From contig CP136066.1 in NCBI GenBank assembly GCA_032622095.1, forward strand, positions 147,093,559 through 147,157,558: a DNA stretch of 64,000 bases. Reading direction: 5' to 3'. This DNA comes from Siphonodentalium dalli (lineage: Eukaryota > Mollusca > Scaphopoda > Gadilida > Siphonodentaliidae). The notes beneath the pieces were generated by a model. It made no database searches and had not been told where the DNA came from. It saw nothing but the letters and a program-made list of their open reading frames with translations. This document shows, piece by piece, positions 22,101 to 32,160 of this stretch. Within the stretch, counting starts at the first letter, position 1; the number at the start of each line of letters is the position of its first letter. The translations under genes and the position numbers were made by a program.

Positions 22101-23297
22101 CTGAAATTTCTTGGCATCTCAATCGATGAAAACCTTACATTTAAATACAATATTGATATGGTCCATAATAAACTATGTCACACGCTCTACCTCCTGAACA
22201 AAGTTAAACGAATTCTTCCGAAAAATGCACAAAAAACTCTTTACTATGCCCTAGTACATAGTCGCTTAACATACGGCATACATATTTGGGGGCACGCATC
22301 CTTCGATTCACTTTTAAAACAGCAGAAAAGGGCAATACGTATTTTTTGCAATGCCAGTTATAGAGCTCACACCGAACCTCTGTTCAAACAAGAAGGAATC
22401 CTGAACCTCAATGACATATTTAGAGTTAATGCAGCTTGCTTTATGTATGATTGGACTAGAAATAACTTACCGAAATCATTTAAAACGTGCTACTCTTATT
22501 CTCTCGCGAAAAATACGAGAAATGCGAATAATATACGTCTGATAACACCGAAATCATCAATTTCAGCATCCCTCCCAAAACACTCCTTCCCAGACATTTG
22601 GAATTCAATTGATAAAACATCAAGAGGATGTAAATTTAGAGCTACGTTCAAGAAAACTCTATCACATCAAATAATATCCAAATACATTGTCGATTGCAAA
22701 AATAAAAACTGTTACAGTTGCTCATTACAAAATAACCCCGGGAACTAAATGTTATAACTAAATATTATAACTATATCCTATAACTAAATATTATAATTAT
22801 ACTTATTGATATTGATGTCATTCTTTCTGGATATTTCACCCGTCTGGTCATAACAAGTTCAATCAATTTGCACACGTATCACTTAAAAATATCGTAATGA
22901 ACTCGATGTGACCAGCTACTATAATGACACCCATTGAACATAGCCCATGACTATAATATGACTAGTATTAACGTTCACTGACTTTCTGTCCTTATTTATT
23001 TATTTACATTCAATCTATATAGTCAACATTCGATGCCTACATGTACAATTGAATCTGGTCTGCGGATATTATTCTATATTATATCATATTATATTATATA
23101 TATTATACATATATATACTTATTATTTGACAATTACCACCAGGTAGTGGATAATTTGTTATTTATTTAAGGGACTGCAGGAAGACGGTCAGTATTGGCCA
23201 TGCAGTCCCTGTACAATATCATTAATTTTGTATCTTTATTTTAACTGTAATATGCTATGTTCATTGTACAAATAAAATCTATCTATCTATCTATCTA
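22101..23297 (+). mobile_element. 5'-truncated LINE inserted in the fibrinogen exon
   Basis: Begins inside the reverse-transcriptase ORF (FLGISIDENLTF, then YYALVHSRLTYGIHIWG, the typical C-terminal region of Jockey/CR1-like non-LTR elements) and stops at 22748. The 3' untranslated part has a stem-loop (23170-23178 pairs with 23201-23209), AATAAA and a (CTAT)n tail at 23277-23298. The target TACGAC is duplicated at 22095-22100 and 23298-23303. The element is in the same orientation and frame as the host exon, so host and LINE codons form one 337-codon reading frame from 21735. The exact LINE clade is uncertain. Confidence 0.93.
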
Positions 23298-23573
23298 TAC
23301 GACCACGGTGATGCAGGAGACTCGATGGTTAATTGTGAAGGACGGCCCTTTTCAACCAAGGATTCGGATAACGATATGAGTGGTGGTAGTTGTGCAAGGA
23401 GTTATGGTGGGGCATGGTGGTACAACACATGCCACCTTGCCAATCTGAACGGCAGATATCTGAATAAAACATTACTGCCAGAATCGCAGAAGGCACAGGG
23501 AATGCAATGGATGACCGCCTTTGGTTATGACCACGATTTCATGCGATCCACCATGATGCTCCGTCGGAAATAA
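23298..23573 (+). CDS. Exon 3, second part: C-terminal half of fibrinogen domain
   Basis: Resumes with YDHGDAGDS directly after the LINE target duplication and in the same frame. It holds the calcium-loop motif STKDSDND and the ligand-site region GAWWYNTCHLANLNG, then KGMQW-like sequence (QGMQWMTAFGYDH), ending at TAA 23571-23573. Together with the first part it makes a domain of about 215 residues, the usual FReD length. The stop codon overlaps an AATAAA word. Confidence 0.9.
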   Translation, partial: YDHGDAGDSMVNCEGRPFSTKDSDNDMSGGSCARSYGGAWWYNTCHLANLNGRYLNKTLLPESQKAQGMQWMTAFGYDHDFMRSTMMLRRK

Positions 23574-23579
23574 AGGTCT

Positions 23580-23589
23580 GAGAGAGAGG

Positions 23590-23669
<80 letters not shown>

Positions 23670-24216
23670 AAGAGAGAGAAAGAGTTAGAGAGTTAAAGAG
23701 AGAGAGAGTTAAAGAGAGAGAGAGAGAGAGAGAGTTAAAGAGTTAAAGAGAGTTAGAGAGTTAAAGAGACAGAGAGAGAGAGAGAGAGAGAGAGGGGGTT
23801 AGAGAATTAAAGAGAGAGAGAGAGTTAAAGAGAGAGAGAGAGTTAAAGAGAGAGAGAGTTAGAGAGTTAAAGAGAGAGGGAGTTAAAGAGAGAGAGAGAG
23901 AGTTAGAGAGTTAAAGAGAGTTAGAGAGTTAAAGAGAGAGAGAGAGTTAGAGAGTTAAAGAGAGAGAGAGTTAGAGAGAGAGAGAGAGTTAGAGAGAGAG
24001 AGAGTTGGAGAGAGAGAGAGAGAGTTAGAGAGATAGTTAGAGAGTGTGAGTTAGAGAGAGAGAGATTTAGAGAGAGTCAGAGAGTGAGAGAGAGAGTTAG
24101 AGCGAGAGAGAGAGTTAGAGAGAGATAGTTAGAGAGAGAGAGAGAGAGAGAGTTAGAGAGCGAGTTAGAGAGAGTTAGAGTTGTTGTTGCTGCTGCTGTT
24201 GTTGCTGTTGTTGTTG
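23580..24216 (+). repeat. Long GA microsatellite with GTTAGAGAG interruptions, then GTT/GCT run
   Basis: About 600 bp of (GA)n broken by GTTAGAGAG and GTTAAAGAG pieces, followed at 24180-24216 by (GTT/GCT)n. It starts seven bases after the fibrinogen stop codon, so it would form the 3' UTR or the sequence just beyond the poly(A) site. Confidence 0.95.
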
Positions 24217-24463
24217 GAATCTGATGATATGGGGACCATCGAATCGGATTGAGTACCTTTAAATTGAGCATCAAACCAGCTGAGACATCGAAGGGCAGAG
24301 CACCTGGCACATCTCGACCTGACCAGTTCCCCATACTGGTCGTGTTATATCAGATACAGAGAAAGACGGGATGAAGAAAGTTCTTGGATCAAGTTCCCCA
24401 AAGTATTTGTTGAGAACATGTATAAAACAATTATATTCATTACCTTAAACTGAATCACATATA

Positions 24464-24607
24464 GAATATACGCATAGTGTTTCTGAATAACAAATTTAAT
24501 CCACGACTGGGATTGGCGATTTACACCACGAGCTTCAGCGAGTGGTGTAAATCGCCAATCCCACGAGTGGATTAAATTTGTTATTCAGAAACACTATGCG
24601 TATATTT
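24464..24607. repeat. Near-perfect 130-bp palindrome
   Basis: 24471-24530 and 24541-24600 are inverted copies of each other with almost no mismatch, separated by about 10 bases. Transcribed RNA would form a hairpin with a stem of about 60 bp. It lies 0.9 kb after the fibrinogen stop codon. A short fold-back element is the simplest reading. Confidence 0.9.
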
Positions 24608-24822
24608 TGTTTATCCCACGATCTTTACAATGGGATGGATAAACACTTTTCCGTTCAAATTGTATGGAGAAAGTTTAATCCACTACGAATTTTATGCCAT
24701 GATCTTTACAATGTGATGGATAAACACACTTTTCCGTTCAAATTGTATGGAGAAAGTTTAATCCACTCTGCGAAGTTTAATCAACAGTAGGCACGTTTAA
24801 TCAACAGGTGTTGATTAAATGT
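24606..24822. repeat. Two tandem copies of a 90-100 bp unit and a small palindrome
   Basis: GATCTTTACAATG(G/T)GATGGATAAACAC, followed by TTTTCCGTTCAAATTG and GGAGAAAGTTTAATCC, occurs twice (about 24620-24688 and 24701-24767). A TTTAATCAACA(GG)TGTTGATTAAA palindrome closes the block at 24799-24822. It probably belongs with the adjacent palindrome as one fold-back element. Confidence 0.75.
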
Positions 24823-25798
24823 AAAATTTAAACAGATGGCTTTATTTATATAGTAAGATAGGCGATCGTGGTATAAATATATTTTAACGCAATTTTTAAA
24901 TCATTGAACTTTCAATTTAATGGTATCATGGACAGAATATACAGGTTTAGATTTGTCATATTCCATAGACATCAGTATTCAGCTTTCAGTTCGTCTTTCT
25001 TTGTACAGTAGAACTATCGAACAAATCAATTTCAGATATTTGATAGACTATTACGGTCAATTATATCACATCTTTATAGTTATGTTTTATTGTTATGTGG
25101 TTTATTATTTTTATTTGAAGTTTACTTTTATTTGAAGAATTTCTTTTTATGTTATGTTCCTAATTTTCATATCAGGTTGAATAAATGATATTTTAGTTTT
25201 AATAGCTTCTAATTTTGTCCTATATACTGTGCACCAATGGTTTCATTTTGAGAAAATGTAGCATGTCGCCTTTTTCATGTCACCAGCGCTATCACTGATA
25301 TGAGAACAGCGCCTAACTGGTGATTAACTGAGCCCGCTTCTTGTTCGCCCAGAAGAAGTACCATATATAAAATATCATGCCATTTTGGTTCCATTATTTT
25401 AAAGAAAATAACCACAGGAAAATAACATACAGGGTCATGAAAACATTTCAGGGCTGCTTACCCACCCACTCCGCCTATAGTATTCCAAAACAAAATATTA
25501 GTGTATGCATTAGTATTATATTCCACAATACACTTTACTTCTGGTAAATACCTTTCGATATGCATTCATTCGGGTGATTTCAAGGTAATATTAACCTTCT
25601 ATTTGGTCATTTCACTGCAATGCAGTAAAAATAAAACCTATTGTGATTTATATCGCATAACGGCTGAAACATCAGTCACCCCCAATAAACCAGATCATGC
25701 CAGACATACGATTGCCGTACAATATAAAATAAATATAAAGTAAAAGAAAATAAACACATGGCTCTGTAAGGAGGTGGTCACATAAACATGTTAAGGAT
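24823..25798. other. AT-rich stretch without recognised genes
   Basis: Open frames of 70-80 codons occur but are AT-rich, hydrophobic and show no motifs. No repeat was recognised. Confidence 0.4.
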
Positions 25799-25876
25799 AT
25801 TCCCAGAGCTGTCGGGCATTCGGAAAAATAATTCACCGAGGTGATTATTTGGACGAATGCCCGACAGCGAGGGGAA
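25799..25876. repeat. Short fold-back with GTCGGGCATTCG arms
   Basis: GCTGTCGGGCATTCG at 25809 pairs with CGAATGCCCGACAGC at 25854, and the inner AATAATTCACC pairs with GGTGATTATT. A short, stable hairpin of about 75 bases. Confidence 0.8.
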
Positions 25877-26315
25877 TAATTGTCTTAAACCTCAGTATTT
25901 AAAGAATAAAAAGACGAAATTTAAAATTTTCGCTATCATTCTACTTAGAAATTTGTCAATAATATTTCAATGTATGATATATTTAACTAAAAAGTCAATA
26001 CAAAATTTAACGAAAACTGTGAACATGACCATTAACCAAGTTTCGAGTCTGTCAGACAAATAAAGATTTGTACGCAAATTCAGTTGCCACTTTAAATAGT
26101 GATCCGGATATTTGGGATTGAAATCGTCATTAAAAATGTGACAATCCACCCCCCCCCCCCCCAACCCCATGAACACTGTTCAATCCTGCGATATGTCCTA
26201 CTTGGCTGTGCATGTATAAACCAATAAACACAATATTTCTGACTCACATGATGTTAGATCTCAGATAACACATGGGTGGAAGTCTAATTGACACCAGTGC
26301 ATATGTGTTAACAGC

Positions 26316-26432
26316 ATGGACACCTTCCAGCTACAACAAACATTTAATTTGCTTGGCCTGATAGTGTGCGTCTTCGCTGCATCGACTTTGCTTGCCAAGG
26401 CATTGTCACAAATCCAAACAAGAAAACCATAG
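26316..26432 (+). CDS. Candidate 38-residue membrane micropeptide
   Basis: ATG at 26316, stop TAG at 26430. The peptide has a polar start (MDTFQLQQTFN), a central hydrophobic stretch of about 17 residues (LLGLIVCVFAASTLLAK) and a basic tail, the layout of a single-pass small membrane protein. An acceptor-like TTAACAG directly precedes the ATG. No family is recognised and a chance ORF of this length is common. Confidence 0.2.
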   Translation: MDTFQLQQTFNLLGLIVCVFAASTLLAKALSQIQTRKP

Positions 26433-27443
26433 TCAGAAATGGTAACGCCACCAAGATTATAGTATTACATATAAATAGAAATTATAAAAAATACATAAAA
26501 TATTTTGATAACAATTGCGTTTAAACAAGTAATCCTTCAAATTATTACTAACAAAGCAAGTAAACGACCGTGGGGTCACTCAACAGATTATAAAGACTTG
26601 GACTTAGTATACTGTAAATACTAAAATTTAAATGAAATAATTAAAAGATAAAATTTAGCAAGTAGTAAAAGTTAATTTTCTCATTTAAATTTTGTTTTGG
26701 TTAAATAAAGCAATAATTTAAATGTAACCTTTTTTTTTTTTTAAATGATTGACCGTGGCTCTTTCAATAATTGTGCGACTGACCTGGTCAATTGTTCTTA
26801 AGAAGTTGTTTTGAGAATTACTATGGAGGGAAATAGTTATGGCTGTGGCTTCGCAAGTAATTAACTTGGTGACGCGATGTTAACAAATCTGAACTCCAGT
26901 AAACCAAGGATGCTCCATACCAAATATAAGGTAAATTAATAATTCTTTAGAAGTTGTTTTAAGATTTACTATGGAGGGAAAGAATTGTGGTGCTGGCTTC
27001 GCAACTATTTGACCTCATTGTAACAAATATAAATATTAGTCACTCAGGCGATAGATGTATCTATTCTGTATATTAAGTTATTGGGTCTTACGTGTCTTGA
27101 GATGTCTAAATAGTTTTCGATGGACAGATCGCACAAGGGACCCACTCTATTGGGATTCCAATTGTTGGCTTATTAAATATGCACATATGCTTAAGATACA
27201 GTCGCGCGCGAAGCACGCTCCCGTAAGTCGGGTTTTGGATCCCAGTTAATGAAAATATCATTGAAATAATCGGTTTCCCCCAATAAACATCCATATATTC
27301 AATATACATGTTTTGGAGCAGAATTAGGCAGTCCATATTGGACGCCATCATGGAATTTATTTTGTTTTGTTTTAATTTTCACACATATTTATTAGTTATG
27401 TGGATGGAGTTCTCATTAAACCTCACATCCTTATATTGGTTAC
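26433..27443. other. Non-coding AT-rich DNA with a diverged direct repeat
   Basis: GAAGTTGTTTT followed by ACTATGGAGGGAAA and CTTCGCAA occurs at about 26801-26860 and again at 26950-27007. No gene was recognised. Confidence 0.4.
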
Positions 27444-27444
27444 A

Positions 27445-28156
27445 GTAATGCCCAAAGTAATTGACCACTTAACCACATCAGACTTATTGGTAATTTTTCA
27501 GGATTTAAAATCCTGAAAAATTACAAATAATTCTGCTCTGGTTAAAGGGGTACTGTACCCCAATTTCAATAAATTCCCGGTGACAATAACGATCTAATAT
27601 CAATATTATATTTTAAAATAACTAATTTGAGTCGACGATATCTACTGAAAACGTTCCGGTTAAAATGGAGAATTATGCCAGTACGAGTTACCGTTCTTGA
27701 AATAGTATCTGTTGCGTGTCTTTTATCGACGGCCGTTCGCGAACATTATTGAGTTGCACACATAACATGTTACCTGCAAAAGAAAGGCCCGCTATAACCG
27801 AATCGGAAAAAGGAGAAAGAAACAAGAGTCATGAAGCGTCAAGTATTTTTATACGGAGTGAGATTGTTCGATGGAAGAGATTGGATGCATCAATTGAAGC
27901 TGTGAACAATGAACTTCCGGTTCTTCCTGCGACCTGAGTCTTCTCCGGTGAAGGTCAAAAACAAGGCGCGTAGTTTGAAATCGTAATATTTTTGTTTCCA
28001 AGATCAATATTTTCTTCGCTAAATTAGGTTTATACGAAACTCATATAACCCGAACACAATATAACTTGAAAGTTATTTCAATGGGAGTAAATAAAAAAAT
28101 TGTCTATCCCTGTATACAGTACCCATTTAAGTGGTCAATTACTTTGAACATTACTG
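27445..28156. mobile_element. CAGTAATGCCC-type MITE with a second element nested in it
   Basis: The outer element starts CAGTAATGCCCAAAGTAATTG and ends with its complement (CAATTACTTTGAACATTACTG). At 27542-28130 it is interrupted by another element bounded by TTAA and the inverted ends GGGGTACTGTACCCC and TACAGTACCC. The nested element has a 73-codon + strand frame (27716-27937, with the stretch ITESEKGERNKS) of unknown origin. Ends of the outer family recur at 57954-57999 and 60103-60165. Confidence 0.7.
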
Positions 28157-28640
28157 TATGAGGATTGAGTTATCATTAAACCTCAAATCCTTATATTGGT
28201 TACAGTAATGCCCAAAGTAATTGACCACTTAACCACAGCAGAATTATGGGTATTTTTTCAGCATTTAAAATCCTGATAAATTACCCATTATTCTGCTGTG
28301 CTTAAGTGGTCAATTGCTTTGAACATTACTGTATGAGGATTGAGTTATCATTAAACCTCAAATCCTTATATTGGTTACAGTAATGCCCAAAGTAATTGAC
28401 CACTTAACCACAGCAGAATTATGGGTATTTTTTCAGCATTTAAAATCCTGATAAATTACCAATTATTCTGCTGTGCTTAAGTGGTCAATTACTTTGAAAA
28501 TTACTGTATGAGGATTGAGTTATCATTAAACCTCAAATCCTTATATTGGTTACAGTAATGCCCAAAGTAATTGACCACTTAACCACAGCATAATTATGCT
28601 GTGGTTAAGTGATCAATTACTTTGGACATTACTGTATGTA
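28156..28640. repeat. Tandem array of palindromic units, period about 175 bp
   Basis: Three units start TGTATGAGGATTGAGTTATC at about 28156, 28332 and 28507; the last is shortened. Each unit is itself a fold-back: the half with CCACTTAACCACAGCAGAATTA faces its complement TAATTCTGCTGTG...TTAAGTGG. The array extends directly from the outer MITE at 27445-28156 and is made of the same sequence. Confidence 0.85.
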
Positions 28641-30330
28641 GATGGAGTTAAACCTCACAACAGTGTGTTGGGGATTTGGACCTTGACTTGGGACCTTTGG
28701 TTTTTAACGCAACAAATGCGCGTACACCTTATACACAAATTTCTTATGTAACCAGAGTTTTTCTTGGATAAGATGAGTTTTAAGCCTGCTAACATTTCAA
28801 AATGTTGTCAGTTTTGTATTCTCTGCAGCGGAACTCGACGCATTGAAGCAAAAGTTACAAGAGATAAAATGTGTACGTAACGAGACTATAATACAAATGA
28901 AAAAATAAATTCAGGGAGGGGTGGGCGATACAGGGAACTAAGTGTTGAACCGATATAAATTTATAGATCGATAATGACCAATGTTGACATATTATGCATC
29001 TCAACTCTACTGAACATTGCAACAAGGCTATAAAATAGGGGGTGTCAGAATCTTAGTCATCTCTATAATAGTGCCAGAATAGTCATTTATGGACTTCTAT
29101 AAGATGTTGGGTTGGTACGTTATATGGACTCGGAGAAAAGGGGGTTTGTACCGATGAACTGACATAAATTAGTGGAGCGATGTTGCCATGTAATGTATCG
29201 CGACTGTACTAAAGCAGCAATGACATAAAATGGGGGGGGGTATGAAATTATCTCTATCTCTATATAGATGGCAACAGGATTATATAGAAAGGAATAGCAA
29301 TTGATATACGTATACGGTATACTATAGTAATACCATAGACATATAAGTACAAGTATCACGCGATAAAATATTAAGTAACGTGACTATAGCGATGAAAAAA
29401 TTAAATAAATTGGACCGGGATTAGAGGTTGGGTTGGTTATATGTGGATAATTGGATATGGAATTCATACCGATGAAACGATACAAATTAGTGGAGCGATA
29501 AAGACCAATGTTGACACTTAGTCAGGCTACGCGGGAGAAAATAGGGGTTGATACGATAGGTCGAAATAAATTTGTCTGGTGATAATGACCAATGTTGACG
29601 TATAAAGTAACACGACTGTACTGTCGCACAATTATCAGATATAATGGTCAAATATGGACTCTAGTGCCCAATATGGAACAGCTCAGAAAACATTTGCACG
29701 GCCTAAAAATTTATTTAACAAGGCAATTGGCATCTGCCATATACAAATCGATTTATGTCGATAAATATCTTATTTTTCAAAAATTTTAGCTCACACTTGG
29801 TGTGTGTGAGTGGGATACTTATATATTCCTAAAATGACAGGGTACAGCACGTAATTATTTTTTAGATCGAAGAAATTATTTTTTTTCGATGACAAAATTT
29901 AACAGTAGAAAAACACAGGATTTCCCATTAAAATCGATTTATGTCTATAAAACTGTCATTTTTCAAAATTTTGAGCTGAAATTTGGTGTGCATGTGTGTA
30001 ATACTTATATATTCTTAAAATGACAGAGTTCAGTGCGTAATTATGTTTTAGATGGAAGAAATTGAATTTGTTTTCGATAATAAATTTACACTACAGCGTG
30101 GACCGTGGACGGGTCATCGAGTAAACGCATTTTATAAACAGGCTTTTGTCAATTGCCATTTTGGTCAAACTAAACCCTAAGATGTATTTAGATAGAATTA
30201 TCAAAAGAATGTGACCGATTCGGGTGCAGTTTAAGAGAATCGAGTGGAGAAATCTTGGTGATAATTCCAGAAAATAAAGATGGCGGAGAATCACAATGAA
30301 ACTACCCACAATTCACTTCACTACATCAGG
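28641..30330. repeat. Degenerate tandem repeats, no genes
   Basis: 28930-29620 has several weak copies of a unit with CCGAT(A/G)AA, AATTTAT/AATTAGTGG and GACCAATGTTGAC. 29745-29900 and 29932-30080 are two copies of a unit about 187 bp long containing ATCGATTTATGTC, TGGTGTG and ACTTATATATTC. Nothing coding was seen. Confidence 0.55.
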
Positions 30331-30784
30331 GGTTCGCAATGGGTTACACATTATTTTCAGTCTATCAAATTATTTATATTTTCAACAACAAGTGACTTTA
30401 AGTTTACAATTTCAGCATATCCTGACTCTATCGATACGATTTATCATATTTTCATAAACATATTATACACCGGTGGCGTTAACTTTACAATTTCGGCATC
30501 TACGTGATTCTATCGATACGATTGAGTAATGGTACAAAACAAAATGTCCAAGAATACACAAGGGGCTCCCAATGGGTTATATAGTATTCTCAGTCTATCA
30601 AATTATTTATATTTTCAACAACATATTATTACACCGGTGACTTTAAGTTTACAATTTCAGCCTGTCCTGACTCTATCGATACGATTTATCATATTTTCAT
30701 AAACATATTATACACCGGTGGCGTTAACTTTACAATTTCGGCATCTACGTGATTCTATCGGTACGATTGAGTAAGGTACAAAAA
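30331..30784. repeat. Two tandem copies of a unit of about 238 bp
   Basis: CAATGGGTTA, CAGTCTATCAAATTATTT and TTTCGGCATCTACGTGATTC occur in the same order in 30337-30527 and 30571-30770. Non-coding. Confidence 0.8.
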
Positions 30785-31675
30785 ATCTCCAAGAATACAT
30801 TCGCCCTGTCCACCACACAATATCAAAATCACAGAAACTAGATACACCACATGTGGCGTAATTATCGCTTTGAACTGGAATTCACTGGGCCGCGTTGACA
30901 GTCCAGTTATTTGATGAGTGGTGATTGGGAAATCAAGTTTATTATTCATTTGATTGTTATGGACCATTGTATATACTTACCGTGTTTGAATTATAAAATG
31001 GTCGTGATTATAGGAATATATGGTGAATACAGGACGAATATGGACATCCCATATAATTTGTGTCTATCTATGTCGCTGGTTTCTTCTGACATGTTTTGGG
31101 AGTTCAATGGAACAACCGCTCCTGGTTGATAGCTGGTCGATTGCGGTGTGTCCGTGAGCGATATATCACACACTGGTTAAGTTTTGCGATTAACCAACAA
31201 CTAATAATACAAGAAAACTAAGATGCATGCATCAGGTCGGCCGTGAACTATCTACCATAGAATTGTTGTAGCTATCGATTATACATTTTGGAACACCTGT
31301 CTGTATGTATGTGTGTATGCATGAATGCATGTGTGTATGTGTTATAGACTCTAACACTGCTCGACTGATCCGACTCGGATTTGGTATTTAACGTGTCAAC
31401 TTGCCCTCGCTCATAGGCATGTTTCTGGACCTTGACCGATCCGACTAAAAATTTGTGTGTAGGACTACTTCGATCCCGGGAGCAATATGGACGGGTCCAA
31501 TTTCACGTGGGACCATGTTCTCGAACGTGCTGATATAGGCATGTTTCTGGACCAATTGAACAATAGTTTGGCCAGACGCTGTATATACTGGGTACTGTCC
31601 AGATGGAGGCGATCACAAAAAAAATCCCTAAATAGCCCGAACGAAATCGAGTACATCAGCTAGTTTAATATATAT
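30785..31675. other. Non-coding stretch
   Basis: No gene, RNA or clear repeat was recognised apart from (TGTATG)-like runs at 31300-31345 and weak similarity to the following repeat family near 31440-31500. Confidence 0.35.
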
Positions 31676-32160
31676 TTTGGACATTTGTCTGTCTGTTTGT
31701 CTGTTAGCTATGGCCGGGAAAACTGCCGGACAGATTTGACGAAATTTGATACCTAGGGGAAATTATTTCCAGGGAGTATTTTGGACGGGTCAAATCTTGA
31801 TCCCGACCTGACTTTGACATTCAAAAAGATCAATTCAAGGTCAAATCTGGTAAAACGGAAGTATTTCAACGAAATATAATACCTACTGTTACTTTTGTCC
31901 CAGGAGTGTTTCGGGTGGGTCAAATCATGACCCTGACCTGATCTTTACATTCAAAATTGTCAATTCAAGGTCAAATCGGGTAAAGCCGGGCGGATTTCGA
32001 CGGGTACTTTTGTCGTGACTTTCCGGGGAGTGTTTTGGACGGGTCAAATCGTGATCCGACATGACGTTCACCTTTAAAATGGTCAATTCAAGGTTAAATC
32101 GCGCAATTCTCCGAAAATCAGAGGGGAACATCCCGGACGAAGTAGGGTCCACCAGCTACT
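31676..32160. repeat. Dispersed repeat with GTTAGCTATGGCCGGGAAAAC, copy 1
   Basis: Starts with (TGTC)n and GTTAGCTATGGCCGGGAAAAC, then repeats GACGAAATTTGATACCTA, GGGTCAAATC and TGACC...GACCTGA several times with changes. A second copy with the same opening lies at 41560-42170. Non-coding on both strands. Confidence 0.7.

Larger units (their letters stand above)
2105..23573 (+). pseudogene. Fibrinogen-related secreted protein gene, interrupted by a LINE
   Basis: Umbrella entry. Three exons (2105-2419, 3637-3664, 21724-23573) join in phase 0 and then phase 1, giving a signal peptide, a PAN/apple-like segment, a nine-residue linker and a fibrinogen C-terminal (FReD) domain. Proteins of this kind (FREPs, ficolins, tachylectins) are secreted lectins that bind acetylated sugars in invertebrate immunity; this role is family knowledge and was not shown here. 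Intron 2 is about 18 kb and is filled with transposons. The last exon is split at 22100 by a LINE, so the transcript would end in reverse-transcriptase sequence. The two halves around the insertion remain in one frame and free of stops, so the break looks recent. It may be a polymorphic allele. Additional small exons inside intron 2 cannot be excluded. Confidence 0.8.
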
